From Lachnospiraceae bacterium (GTDB lineage Bacteria; Bacillota; Clostridia; Lachnospirales; Lachnospiraceae): a stretch of 57,754 nucleotides of DNA. The notes under the pieces are model-generated. The model was not told the origin of the DNA. It did no database searches and was given only the letters and a program-made list of their open reading frames with translations. Shown here piece by piece: positions 8,276-17,207 of the stretch. The translations under genes and the position numbers were made by a program. Positions within the stretch are counted from its first letter, which is position 1; each line of letters begins with the position of its first letter. Location: positions 1-57,754 of the forward strand of contig JAAUZH010000024.1 of assembly GCA_014804675.1 (NCBI GenBank), written 5' to 3'.

Positions 8276-8524
8276 TTATTGTTGTTCATGAATTATTTTT
8301 TCTAAAGCAATTGCTAACTGATCCGGGCAGGAAGTATTTTTATATCCGCATTTAATGCCTTTTAATTTCATAATGGCGTCTTCCGGTTTCATTCCTTGTA
8401 CAAGTGAAGAAATTCCTTGCAGATTACCGTTACAGCCGCCTATAAAAGAAACGGATTTTATTGTATCGTTTTCTACCTGAATATCAATGGAGCTGGAACA
8501 TACGCCGATTGGCTTATATTTCAT
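8276..8524 (-). CDS. TSCPD-domain small protein (TIGR03905-like)
   Basis: An 82-aa protein with the diagnostic TSCPDQLAIAL near its C-terminus and VSFIGGCNGNLQGISSLVQG in the middle. The TSCPD domain is also found at the C-terminus of some ribonucleotide reductases; the stand-alone family has no firmly assigned function. Conserved cysteines (GVCSS, GGC, IKCGY, TSCPD) suggest metal or nucleotide binding. AAAGAGG lies upstream of the start. It is likely cotranscribed with murG, 49 nt downstream. Confidence 0.85.
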   Translation of the reverse strand: MKYKPIGVCSSSIDIQVENDTIKSVSFIGGCNGNLQGISSLVQGMKPEDAIMKLKGIKCGYKNTSCPDQLAIALEKIIHEQQ

Positions 8525-8608
8525 AGCATAAACCTCTTTCCTGTTCTTTAACTTATCATATGATGAAATGAAAAATTTTAATCTGTGAAAAGAAATTATA
8601 ACAGAATT

Positions 8609-9274
8609 TTACAAAATTTCCAAGTATCCTTTCATATTTGCCAGATCGAATCCTTCCAATATGCCATCCGTTGGGTCATAATAAACTCCATCATAACAAA
8701 CAAGATAATGGCTGAATCGTCCCATTTTTTCCATAATGATCGCACATTTTGGAAGAGTGACTTCTTTTCCCTGGGTGTAAATGATATTATTGGCATGAGG
8801 GATTCCAAGATAATCCAGTGTTAAAATCATTTTTCCCATGTTAGCCTGCCATTCCCTGCAGTGCATAATATTGTTAGCTTCTTCTAAGGTAATATCCGCA
8901 AGCATGGCAATACAGGTCTGGCCGCATAAACCGTCCCATGGCTGGGTAATGATTTTGATACCATCAATTTTACGAATAGGATTTTCCATGGTGTAAGGAC
9001 TGTTTTCAGAAATTTTCTGGGGTTCTGTTAAAATAGTAAAGGAAACGGGATAGAGAACTTCCTCTTCAAGCTCTGTTTCTGCATTTTTCAAAGGAAGGTA
9101 ATAGTAGCCGTCTTTTTTTGGAAGAAGGCTGCATTGAAAGGACACACCGTTTACTGTGGCCTCAATGGGATAATCCCCTATGTTCTCCTGTACTTCCCAT
9201 ACATTAAAGGGAATTTCCATTACTTTTTCTTCATTCAGGTTCAAAATTTTTTGTTCAAATACATAGTTCATCAT
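8609..9274 (-). CDS. DUF1905-like / papain-like (C39) fusion protein
   Basis: A 221-aa protein of two parts. Residues ~1-85 match the small beta-barrel DUF1905 pattern (EIPFNVWEVQENIGDYPIEA, then GVSFQCSLLPKKDGYYYLPL). Residues ~105-221 form a papain-like fold: QPWDGLCGQTCIAML carries the candidate catalytic Cys, GRFSHYLVCYDG the His and YYDPTDG the Asp. No signal peptide is visible, so a cytosolic role is likely. AAGGAAGG precedes the tandem ATGATG start. The combination of these two domains is not one I know a function for; the C-terminal half could be a peptidase, amidase or transglutaminase-like enzyme. Confidence 0.65.
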   Translation of the reverse strand: MMNYVFEQKILNLNEEKVMEIPFNVWEVQENIGDYPIEATVNGVSFQCSLLPKKDGYYYLPLKNAETELEEEVLYPVSFTILTEPQKISENSPYTMENPIRKIDGIKIITQPWDGLCGQTCIAMLADITLEEANNIMHCREWQANMGKMILTLDYLGIPHANNIIYTQGKEVTLPKCAIIMEKMGRFSHYLVCYDGVYYDPTDGILEGFDLANMKGYLEIL

Positions 9275-9340
9275 ATAAAGTCCTTCCTTTTCGTATATTT
9301 TAAATAATTAGGTTCATGATATATTTTATATAAAAATTTC

Positions 9341-9457
9341 ATGCTCATTCAGACATTATTCCTACTGGAAGATATGATTGTATATGCAAATGCAGACAAA
9401 TATCATACCTATCGATATGATATCATGAAAAGTAATAAACTGGAAGATTTAACTTGA
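9341..9457 (+). other. Short ORF or gene remnant (38 codons)
   Basis: ATG at 9341 opens a 38-codon frame with natural-looking composition (LLEDMIVYANADKYHTYRYD, ending LEDLT) but no ribosome binding site. It may be the 3' end of a lost gene. The rest of 9275-9534 holds only the pgi promoter. Confidence 0.3.
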
Positions 9458-9482
9458 AAAAAACAGCCGATTTTGCTACACT
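9454..9482 (+). promoter_or_regulatory. Candidate pgi promoter
   Basis: TTGAAA (9454-9459) and TACACT (9477-9482) are separated by 17 nt, about 50 nt before the pgi start. The -10 is imperfect. Confidence 0.45.
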
Positions 9483-9534
9483 TAATTTGGTTTTGATAAT
9501 ATTGGAAAAAAAGAAAGAAAAGAGGAGTTTTATC

Positions 9535-10884
9535 ATGAGCACAAAAGTAACCTTTGATTATTCAAAAGCAGCTCCATTCATCAGCGAAAAAGAAGTTGGT
9601 TTGATGGAAAAATTAACGATGGATGCCAAAGAATTATTAGTATCCAAAACAGGTGCGGGCAATGATTTCTTAGGCTGGATTGATTTGCCGGTAGATTACG
9701 ACAAGGACGAATTTGCAAGAATTAAAAAAGCGGCAGCAAAGATTCAAGGGGATTCTGAAGTATTATTGGTTATCGGTATCGGCGGTTCCTATCTTGGAGC
9801 AAGAGCGGCAATTGAATTTTTAAGACACAGCTTTTACAATGTGGTTTCCAAAGAAACAAGAAAAACTCCTGAAATTTATTTTGTAGGAAATTCCATCAGC
9901 TCTACTTATATCAAGCATTTAATTGATGTAATCGGTGACAGGGACTTTTCCATTAACATGATTTCCAAGTCCGGCACTACCACAGAGCCTGCTATTGCTT
10001 TTCGTGTATTTAAAGAAATGATGGAAAAGAAATACGGAAAAGAAGAGGCTGCAAAGAGAATTTATGCTACAACCGATAAGGCAAAGGGTTCTTTAAAGAA
10101 TTTAGCTACAGAAGAGGGATATGAGACATTTGTTGTTCCGGATGATATTGGAGGACGTTTCTCCGTATTGACAGCAGTGGGACTGCTTCCTATTGCCGTT
10201 TCCGGTGCAGATATTGATAAATTGATGGAAGGCGCTGCTTCCGGAAGAAAGAATGCCTTAGAGCTTCCATTTGCTGAAAATGATTCTTTAAAATATGCAG
10301 CGCTTCGTAACATCCTTTTAAGAAAAGGAAAAGCAATTGAAATCTTAGCAAACTATGAACCAAGCGTTCATTATGTTTCCGAGTGGTGGAAACAGCTTTA
10401 CGGTGAAAGCGAAGGAAAGGACCAGAAGGGTATTTTCCCGGCAAGCGTTGATTTGACAACAGATTTACATTCCATGGGCCAGTTCATCCAGGATGGCGCA
10501 AGAAATATGTTTGAAACCGTAATCAACATTGAAACCTCCAGAGAAGAAATTATTATTGGAGAAGAGCCGGTTGATTTGGACGGACTGAATTATCTGGCAG
10601 GAAAGAGTGTGGACTTTGTAAATAAATCCGCTATGAATGGTACGATTTTAGCTCATACTGACGGACAGGTTCCAAATTTCATGGTAAACGTGCCGGAAGT
10701 AAATGAATTTTATTTAGGACAGTTGTTCTACTTCTTTGAGTTTGCATGTGGTGTCAGCGGCTATCTGCTTGGCGTGAATCCTTTTGACCAACCGGGTGTG
10801 GAAAGCTATAAGAAGAATATGTTTGCATTGCTTGGCAAGCCGGGATATGAGGCTCAGAGAGAAGAATTGATGAAGAGATTATAA
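9535..10884 (+). CDS. pgi: Glucose-6-phosphate isomerase
   Basis: A 449-aa glycolytic isomerase converting glucose 6-phosphate and fructose 6-phosphate. [11 protein letters not shown] (near residue 80) and [14 protein letters not shown] (near 145) bind the sugar phosphate; [16 protein letters not shown] is the family signature, and [17 protein letters not shown] carries the catalytic Glu region. The start is ATG 9535 with AGAGGAG upstream; the longer frame beginning at TTG 9454 would include the promoter. The length is that of the short Firmicute type. A hairpin follows the stop, so the epimerase downstream may be only partly cotranscribed. Confidence 0.97.
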   Translation: MSTKVTFDYSKAAPFISEKEVGLMEKLTMDAKELLVSKTGAGNDFLGWIDLPVDYDKDEFARIKKAAAKIQGDSEVLLVIGIGGSYLGARAAIEFLRHSFYNVVSKETRKTPEIYFVGNSISSTYIKHLIDVIGDRDFSINMISKSGTTTEPAIAFRVFKEMMEKKYGKEEAAKRIYATTDKAKGSLKNLATEEGYETFVVPDDIGGRFSVLTAVGLLPIAVSGADIDKLMEGAASGRKNALELPFAENDSLKYAALRNILLRKGKAIEILANYEPSVHYVSEWWKQLYGESEGKDQKGIFPASVDLTTDLHSMGQFIQDGARNMFETVINIETSREEIIIGEEPVDLDGLNYLAGKSVDFVNKSAMNGTILAHTDGQVPNFMVNVPEVNEFYLGQLFYFFEFACGVSGYLLGVNPFDQPGVESYKKNMFALLGKPGYEAQREELMKRL

Positions 10885-10896
10885 TGAAGCAGGATG

Positions 10897-10942
10897 CGGC
10901 AGAAGGATGAGGATTATTTCATCTTTCTGCCGTTATTATTTA
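10897..10942 (+). terminator. Hairpin after pgi (terminator-like)
   Basis: A 14-bp stem (10897-10910 with 10919-10932, one G-U pair) is followed by TTATTATTT. It may terminate or attenuate transcription before the epimerase gene. Confidence 0.6.
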
Positions 10943-10959
10943 ATATTGGAGATATATCT

Positions 10960-11865
10960 ATGAAAATCTTAGTAATCGGCGGCACCTATTTTTTAGGAAG
11001 AGTATTTACCATAGTAGCATCCAGAGAAAATCAGGAATTATTTTTAATCAACAGGGGCACTTATACTATGAATATGCCTTCTGTTACTGAATATCATTTA
11101 GACAGGCATGATATTGACTCATTAAAAAAGCTGACTCCGCAGGAATATGATGCAGTTGTGGATTTCTGTGCTTATTTGCCTGGAGATGTGAAAAATCTCC
11201 TTCAAAATATTTCTGGAAAGGTAAAACAGTATATTTATATAAGCACTTGTGATGTATACAAAAGAAATATAGATGGACTCAAAGAGGAATCTGCAGAGCT
11301 TTTGGATGTTTGTTATCCGGGGGAAGCAGGCGAGTATATGTATAATAAAATGCTTTTAGAAAAGGAAATGAGAAATACTTGCCAAGGTCTTGACATTGCA
11401 TATACCAGCATCCGTCCCGGAATCATTTATGGTCCTTTTAATTACGCACCTAGGGAATCCATGTTTATTCAATGGATCGTAACAGGGCAGCCTCTGCCTT
11501 ATCCTGTAGATGCAGACGGACAATTTCAATTTGCCTATGTGAAAGATGTGGCAAGAGCAATTTTGTCTGCAATCGGTCATAAAAAAGCATATAATCAGGC
11601 ATTTAATGTTTGCGGAAATGAGATAATAGACTACAAATACTTTTTTGAAGTATTGAAAAGAGTGTCAGACAGACCTTTTGTATTGCAGGAAATAACTACT
11701 AAACAGGCAATAAAACAAAATATCCCGCTGCCTTTTCCTCTGACAAAAGAAGAAACAGAGCTTTATGACGGAGGTAAGATTAAAAAAGAGCTTGCTTTTG
11801 AATATACTTCCTTTGAGGAAGGGATGGAGAAAACCTTTCAGGCTTTTAAAAATGTTTTTTCATAG
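10960..11865 (+). CDS. NAD-dependent epimerase/dehydratase family protein
   Basis: A 301-aa extended short-chain dehydrogenase. The Rossmann motif ILVIGGTYFLGR is at residues ~3-14, the active-site Ser/Thr region is YIYISTCDVYK, and YMYNK provides the YxxxK catalytic pair; RPGIIYGPFNY is the substrate-domain motif. Such proteins act on nucleotide sugars; related clostridial proteins are often annotated only as NAD-dependent epimerases, so the substrate is unknown. The start is at 10960 (GGAGATATATCT ATG). The 3' end overlaps by 6 nt the 3' end of the convergent histidine kinase gene. Confidence 0.88.
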   Translation: MKILVIGGTYFLGRVFTIVASRENQELFLINRGTYTMNMPSVTEYHLDRHDIDSLKKLTPQEYDAVVDFCAYLPGDVKNLLQNISGKVKQYIYISTCDVYKRNIDGLKEESAELLDVCYPGEAGEYMYNKMLLEKEMRNTCQGLDIAYTSIRPGIIYGPFNYAPRESMFIQWIVTGQPLPYPVDADGQFQFAYVKDVARAILSAIGHKKAYNQAFNVCGNEIIDYKYFFEVLKRVSDRPFVLQEITTKQAIKQNIPLPFPLTKEETELYDGGKIKKELAFEYTSFEEGMEKTFQAFKNVFS

Positions 11866-13248
11866 TTTTACAAGAAAAGTACTTCCTCCTCCTTTTGTGT
11901 CTAAAACCCGGATAGTCCCATGGTGCTCCTTTACGATTTCCAGGGCAATGCAAAGTCCCAGCCCAAAGTGGTCTTTTTTGCTTCTGGAGGCATCTACCCG
12001 GTAAAAGCGTTCAAAAATGTGTTGCTTTTCCTCATCAGGAATGCCGATACCGTTATCCTCAACATAAAAGTAATGATGATTATCTCTGTATTCGCTTTTA
12101 AGAGATACTTTTCCCTGTCTGGTGACGGATTTTTCTGATGTTTCTTTTTTTTCGTATTTTATTTCCGTATAGCATATTGCATTGTGGACTAAAATAGCAA
12201 GCACCTGGGCAATTCGCTGCGGGTCACATTTACATAGCGGCATTGGGGTATCTGGCAGCAGGATGGACAAGATAATCTGTTTTTCTTTTGCAATCAATTC
12301 AAAAGCTTCGTAACAGTTTAACAGCAAAGTATCTGCCTCTGTTTCCTTTAATTGAAGGGAATAGGTCCGATTATCCCCGTTTGCCAAAAGAAGCATGTCG
12401 CTAACCAGCCTGGACATGCGTTTTGCTTCTTCTTCAATAATCTGATAGAAATTCTTTTCATTCAGGAAATCCTCTTCAATGGAAAGGTTAGAGATTGTTT
12501 TCTGTTTTATATTTTCTTCGGCAAGCTTCTTTAAAGCGGAAACAGAAGATAATATGACAGTTAAAGGCGTCCGGAGTTCATGAGAGGCAGCAGCCACAAA
12601 CTGAACCTGCTTTTTTTGATTTTCTTCAATGGGCTTTAAAAGTCTTTTGGTAAAATATAAGGAAAAGAAAAACAATGCTGCCATGGCGGCAAGATTGATA
12701 AAAGCAAATAAGACTCTCTGAATATAGATTTGTTTATATAAATTTGTCAGGGAACAAAGAATATATACTTTTATATAACCATGTTCCTTTGGAATTTTTC
12801 CGTAAGATACATAATATTCCTGTCTATTGATGGCAAAAAAATGATTTGCTTCCACGTAGGTAAATTCCTGATGAAAGGACAGCAAAGAAGAAATATCTAC
12901 TATTTCCACTTCAAATAAAGACTCATATTCTTTTTTTATATTAGAAAGAAGCTCCGTTCTTGTTTCATTTTTCACAATATTTCCATAAAAAATAGGCTGA
13001 TCGTTATCTTCTAAAAAAATAGTATATTTACCATCGGCTTCCAGCTTTGAAAGCCATTCATAAGAAATAACAGACTCTTTTTCCAGATTATAAATGATGT
13101 TTTGAACGTTATTTTCAAAGGAATGATAATAATTATTCTTTAAATTAGTCTCTGCTACTAATAAGTAAAAACATGTCATGCAAATTAAAATAATGCCTGT
13201 GATTCCGGTACAAAGCAGGGTTAGCCGAAGATGTACTTTTTTAAACAT
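11860..13248 (-). CDS. Sensor histidine kinase (two-component system 1)
   Basis: A 462-aa membrane kinase. TM1 is at residues ~9-31, an extracytoplasmic sensor of ~145 residues follows, then TM2 at ~182-202. The HisKA motif is FVAAASHELRTPLT (His near 225), and the ATPase domain shows DNGIGIPDEEKQHIFERFYR (G1) and FGLGLCIALEIVKEHHG (G2). There is no clear HAMP domain between TM2 and the H box beyond a short linker. Its cognate regulator is encoded 37 nt upstream. The signal is unknown: the sensor is unique and no target genes are adjacent except the ankyrin protein. Confidence 0.93.
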   Translation of the reverse strand: MFKKVHLRLTLLCTGITGIILICMTCFYLLVAETNLKNNYYHSFENNVQNIIYNLEKESVISYEWLSKLEADGKYTIFLEDNDQPIFYGNIVKNETRTELLSNIKKEYESLFEVEIVDISSLLSFHQEFTYVEANHFFAINRQEYYVSYGKIPKEHGYIKVYILCSLTNLYKQIYIQRVLFAFINLAAMAALFFFSLYFTKRLLKPIEENQKKQVQFVAAASHELRTPLTVILSSVSALKKLAEENIKQKTISNLSIEEDFLNEKNFYQIIEEEAKRMSRLVSDMLLLANGDNRTYSLQLKETEADTLLLNCYEAFELIAKEKQIILSILLPDTPMPLCKCDPQRIAQVLAILVHNAICYTEIKYEKKETSEKSVTRQGKVSLKSEYRDNHHYFYVEDNGIGIPDEEKQHIFERFYRVDASRSKKDHFGLGLCIALEIVKEHHGTIRVLDTKGGGSTFLVKL

Positions 13249-13285
13249 AATAATTCCTCAAAGATTATTAGATTTCAGGTTTGTT

Positions 13286-13957
13286 TCATTCTGTTAATTT
13301 ATATCCTACTCCCCGCACGGTAGTCAGTGTAAGTAAGCTTCCTACAGACTTTAAACGGCGGCGCAGAAAATGGATATAATTATCCAGATTTCCTTCTTCC
13401 ACTTCCGCATCCGGCCCCCATACTTTGGATAAGAGCACCATGCGGGGCATTGTCTGATTTTTATTTACTAAAAGTACTTCTAACAAGTTGCACTCTCTTT
13501 TTGAAAGTGTACAGGAATTTTCAGGACCTGTTAACACTTTTTCTTCCGGAGAAAGGGAAATGTCGCCTAAAGTAAGCACATGATTTTCTTCCCATTGTCT
13601 GGGCCTTCTCTTTATGCAGCGGATTCTTGCCAGAAGCTCTTCAAATGCAAAGGGCTTTACCAGATAATCATCAGCTCCTGTATCCAATCCGTCAATCTTA
13701 TCCTGAAGCTGTCCTAATGCAGTAAGCATTATAACAGGAATGGTAATTCCGGATTCTCTTGTCTTTTTTAATATAGTAAGACCGTCCATTTCTGGAAGCA
13801 TCCGGTCAAGCAGGATAATGTCATGGGCATTTTGAGAAATATAATACATGGCATCGCCTCCGTTATTACAGCAGTCTACCTGAAACCCTTCTTTTTTTAG
13901 TTGAAAAGAAAGAAGCTGTAATAATTTCTCATCGTCTTCTATTAATAGAATTCTCAT
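13286..13957 (-). CDS. OmpR/PhoB-family response regulator (two-component system 1)
   Basis: A 223-aa regulator. Receiver: acidic pair EDD at 7-9, phosphoacceptor Asp in IILLDRMLPEMDG (~51), VKPFAFEELLAR with the conserved Lys (~101). The C-terminal winged helix (from ~125) has LSKRECNLLEVLLVNKNQ and ends TVRGVGYKL, as usual. It lies directly before its kinase gene (37-nt gap), forming a regulator-kinase operon transcribed leftwards. No BceAB-like or other transporter is adjacent on this strand, so its regulon cannot be inferred. Confidence 0.95.
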   Translation of the reverse strand: MRILLIEDDEKLLQLLSFQLKKEGFQVDCCNNGGDAMYYISQNAHDIILLDRMLPEMDGLTILKKTRESGITIPVIMLTALGQLQDKIDGLDTGADDYLVKPFAFEELLARIRCIKRRPRQWEENHVLTLGDISLSPEEKVLTGPENSCTLSKRECNLLEVLLVNKNQTMPRMVLLSKVWGPDAEVEEGNLDNYIHFLRRRLKSVGSLLTLTTVRGVGYKLTE

Positions 13958-14049
13958 AATCCAATTACTCTCCCAGTATCTATAATGTGAGCAATGCGCT
14001 ATAGACTTTATTGTAACAGAGAATTCTTAAAATAATCTCTAAAAACCTG

Positions 14050-14946
14050 TTATTTTTCTAATAATTTCAGTATTTCTTTATTTTTAGGCTCTTCATTTGG
14101 GCTTTCATTTCGGAAAGCAAGAAAATAAGCTAATTGATAGTAATTTGTAGCATGGTCCTTGTCACATCCTTTATCAATTAAATATCTGAGCATTTCAAGA
14201 CCCTCATCGTCATTATCCTTGTCAGCAATTATTGAAATTGCATTATATCCGCAGTAATCTTCTGCATTGATATCTGCACCGTTTTCTATTAAGAGTTCAA
14301 CTGTCTTTTCATTTCCCATATATACGGCATATAAAAAAGGTGTATAGCCACATCTATCACTGGAATTATAATAATCGCTTTCTTCCTGATAAAAGTGTCT
14401 GGAATCATTTGCATCATGGGAATATGTCCTGCTTTCTATGTCTGCACCATAGTCAATTAAAAGCTGTATCATTTTTAACTCTTTTTCTGTTTCTTCATCA
14501 TCAATAGAATCCTCTAATTCGTTTGTAAAACCCTTTTCACAGAGTAAGCTGAGAAGTGTCTGCTCTCCTGGATTTGCCGGTTTGTTGCTTTTCAAAGTAC
14601 AATCAGGGTCAATTCCTTTTTTAAGAATTTCCTCAGCTTCGCTGTAATTTCCCTGCATCACATGATATCCTAAGCTATTATGCTGATATATAGATGTGCT
14701 AATGGAAACATACGCAATTAAGCCTATGGAAAATAGAAGAGGTATCATAAATATCCACCCTATGATTCTTGGAATTAAATAATATTTTTTAATTGGCGTT
14801 GCAGATTGTCCTTCTAACAATTTCTTTTTATAGTTTTTCTTCATAAAAAATGAAGCTAGAAAAAGAATAAATGCTGTAAACGTCGTCATGATGATAATAA
14901 TAATGATGATGATTAGATACATTGCAAATAAACCTATAAAAGTCAT
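14050..14946 (-). CDS. Ankyrin-repeat membrane protein
   Basis: A 298-aa protein with two N-terminal transmembrane helices (residues ~3-35, including a run of eight isoleucines, and ~58-85) and a C-terminal cytosolic or extracytosolic ankyrin domain. Ankyrin units are visible at GYTPFLYAVYMGNEKTVELL, IENGADINAEDYCGYNAI and LRYLIDKGCDKDHATN, with an earlier one around KMIQLLIDYGADIESR. Ankyrin repeats mediate protein contacts; function here is unknown. A perfect AAGGAG lies 8 nt before the start. The long ATA/ATT run near 14889-14918 makes the isoleucine stretch and could be slippage-prone. Confidence 0.85.
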   Translation of the reverse strand: MTFIGLFAMYLIIIIIIIIMTTFTAFILFLASFFMKKNYKKKLLEGQSATPIKKYYLIPRIIGWIFMIPLLFSIGLIAYVSISTSIYQHNSLGYHVMQGNYSEAEEILKKGIDPDCTLKSNKPANPGEQTLLSLLCEKGFTNELEDSIDDEETEKELKMIQLLIDYGADIESRTYSHDANDSRHFYQEESDYYNSSDRCGYTPFLYAVYMGNEKTVELLIENGADINAEDYCGYNAISIIADKDNDDEGLEMLRYLIDKGCDKDHATNYYQLAYFLAFRNESPNEEPKNKEILKLLEK

Positions 14947-15221
14947 TTATATCACTCCTTATGTATTGATATAAGTTTTATTCTATCATAAAATAATTTT
15001 AATGGCTACTTGTGTATTTCCAAACGGAAATTTTATAATTTGGCAGTTATGATCCAGCTAAAAAAGCCTAAGTGCCATTGATTTTATTATTAAATTATTT
15101 TAAAATAGCTTAGAAAGAGTTACTATATTTTATTATGGGGATTTTCATATTAAAATTATTATGATTGAAGTCAGAAAAAATAATAGATTGGAATAAGTTA
15201 GATTTAGATAAGGAGATTTCT

Positions 15222-16274
15222 ATGGAAAATGAAAAAACAATATTGATTGTGGATGATATTGAAATTAATCGTGCTATTTTGGTGGAAATATTTAAAGATG
15301 ATTATAAAACAATAGAAGCCTGCGACGGTGCTGAAGCTATAGAGATTATTAACAGCAATTCAGATATTTCAGCAGTTCTTCTTGATTTGATCATGCCGAA
15401 AGTAAACGGACTTGGTGTACTTAAAGAAATGAATAAAACCGGGAAAATCGAAAGCATACCTGTTTTCTTGATAACCGCAGAAAATAGCAGGGAAATGTTA
15501 TTAGAAGGATATCATTTAGGTGCGGCAGATGTAATTACCAAGCCATTTATGGCGCATTTTCTAAAGTGTAGGATCGGTAATGTAATTGAGCTGTATGGAC
15601 ATAGAAATGAGCTGGAAAAGATTGTTGCGAAACAGGTAGAGCGGCTTAATAAATTTAATAAGTCAATGGTGGAAACACTTGCAACACTGATTGAGTTTAG
15701 AGATTGTGAATCAGGAGAACATGTAAAACGTATTTGCGGGCTTACCGGAATCCTTATGGCAGAGGTAAGCAAAATGTATCCGGAGTACTATCTGCCCAAA
15801 AGCGAAATAGATAAAATCGTCACTTCCTCTGTACTCCATGATGTAGGAAAGATTTCCATACCGGATAGAATTCTGAATAAGCCGGGCAGGCTTACTAAGG
15901 AAGAGTTTGAAATTATGAAGCAGCATACGATAAAGGGTTGTGAAATCCTTCAGAATATCCCCAATATTATGGATGAGGGAATTTATAATTACAGTTATGA
16001 TATTTGCAGACATCATCATGAACGCTGGGATGGCCGTGGCTATCCAGATGGTTTGTGTGGTGATGAGATTTCCATTTGGGCACAAGTAGTATCTATTGTG
16101 GATGTGTATGATGCACTTACATCTGAAAGGGTATATAAACAGGCATATAGCCATGAAACGGCTGTCATGATGATTAAAAACAATGAATGCGGTGTATTTA
16201 ATCCTAAAATACTTAATGCATTTGAAGCATCTATGGATAAAATAAAGAAAAGTCGGATTCCAGCCTTAAATTAA
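15222..16274 (+). CDS. Response regulator with HD-GYP phosphodiesterase domain
   Basis: A 350-aa protein: receiver domain (residues ~5-125; IVDD, phosphoacceptor in AVLLDLIMPK, Lys in TKPF) linked to an HD-GYP domain (~150-340). HDVGKISIPDRILNKPG and HHHERWDGRGYPDG hold the metal-binding HD pair and the GYP motif, so hydrolysis of cyclic di-GMP is expected. ATG 15222 follows AAGGAG; the longer frame upstream lacks a ribosome binding site. No kinase is adjacent. With the GGDEF protein at 27989 this gives the window both synthesis and degradation candidates for c-di-GMP signalling. Confidence 0.93.
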   Translation: MENEKTILIVDDIEINRAILVEIFKDDYKTIEACDGAEAIEIINSNSDISAVLLDLIMPKVNGLGVLKEMNKTGKIESIPVFLITAENSREMLLEGYHLGAADVITKPFMAHFLKCRIGNVIELYGHRNELEKIVAKQVERLNKFNKSMVETLATLIEFRDCESGEHVKRICGLTGILMAEVSKMYPEYYLPKSEIDKIVTSSVLHDVGKISIPDRILNKPGRLTKEEFEIMKQHTIKGCEILQNIPNIMDEGIYNYSYDICRHHHERWDGRGYPDGLCGDEISIWAQVVSIVDVYDALTSERVYKQAYSHETAVMMIKNNECGVFNPKILNAFEASMDKIKKSRIPALN

Positions 16275-16368
16275 AAGATAGAATTGAACTGTGCACGGAA
16301 AAGAATTTGAATCGAAGCAGTGGGAGAGTCAGGAAATTTACATCAATGTATTTTTGCAAGGAGAGAAA

Positions 16369-17058
16369 ATGAAAGATTATATATTGATTGTAGAGGATGA
16401 TAACGATATCAATCATATGTTAAAGGATTTGCTTTGTCAGAACGGATATAAGGTAACTCAGGCATTTTCGGGAACGGAAGCGCTCCTATATATGGAAAGG
16501 GAGTGTCCCGCAGCAATGATTTTAGATTTGATGCTGCCCGGAATGAAAGGGGAAGACCTGCTTGAAAAAGTAAAGGAAGAATATCCGCAAATTGCAGTCA
16601 TTGTTTCATCTGCAAAGGATGAAATACAGACAAGGGTATCCATGCTTCGGGCAGGGGCGGATGATTATATAACAAAGCCTTTTGATACGGAAGAATTACT
16701 GGCACGTCTGGAAGTTGTATTAAGACGTAATGGAAATCAAGTAAGAAGACAGAAAGCAGTAAAAGGACTGCAATATAAAGATATTCTTTTGGAACCGGAG
16801 GAATTCAAGGTTACTGTTGCAGGAACCGAAGTTCATATGACACGGCGGGAATATTTGATTTTAGAGCTGCTTATGAAAAATCCGGGCAAGGTATTTACAA
16901 AAAGCAATATTTATGAATCCGTATGGAACGAAGAGTTTTTGGGGGAGGATAATGCAGTAAATGTCCATATTAGTAATATAAGGCAAAAGTTAGGAAAGGC
17001 GAACGAAAAAGAAACCTACATTGAAACTGTGTGGGGAATTGGCTTTAAAATGAAATAA
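16369..17058 (+). CDS. OmpR-family response regulator of the ABC/kinase module
   Basis: A 229-aa regulator: receiver with VEDD (~7-10), phosphoacceptor in AMILDLMLPGMKG (~52) and ITKPFDTEELLARLE; winged helix with MTRREYLILELLMKNPGK and the end ETVWGIGFKMK. The start is ATG 16369 with AAGGAGAG upstream. The ABC ATPase, permease and kinase genes follow in order, which is the arrangement of systems that sense and resist peptide antibiotics such as bacitracin or lantibiotics. The 149-nt gap after it carries an inverted repeat that may be its own target. Confidence 0.93.
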   Translation: MKDYILIVEDDNDINHMLKDLLCQNGYKVTQAFSGTEALLYMERECPAAMILDLMLPGMKGEDLLEKVKEEYPQIAVIVSSAKDEIQTRVSMLRAGADDYITKPFDTEELLARLEVVLRRNGNQVRRQKAVKGLQYKDILLEPEEFKVTVAGTEVHMTRREYLILELLMKNPGKVFTKSNIYESVWNEEFLGEDNAVNVHISNIRQKLGKANEKETYIETVWGIGFKMK

Positions 17059-17117
17059 ATGAGATTTGAAAACTTTATGATTTCTTTATACTTTTCCTAA
17101 AGTTTCTAAATTGCTGT

Positions 17118-17140
17118 CTGTTATTCTATATACATAACAG
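17118..17140 (+). repeat. Inverted repeat upstream of the ABC genes (possible operator)
   Basis: CTGTTAT (17118-17124) and ATAACAG (17134-17140), 7-bp perfect arms with a 9-nt centre TCTATATAC, lie between the regulator gene and the ABC ATPase. It may be a regulator-binding site; a third copy GATAACAG occurs near 17180. Confidence 0.4.
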
Positions 17141-17207
17141 GACAGGGCAATTCCGAAAGCGGATGAAAGAAATGTCCGGATAACAGAAAGGAAACAGGTG
17201 ATACAGT

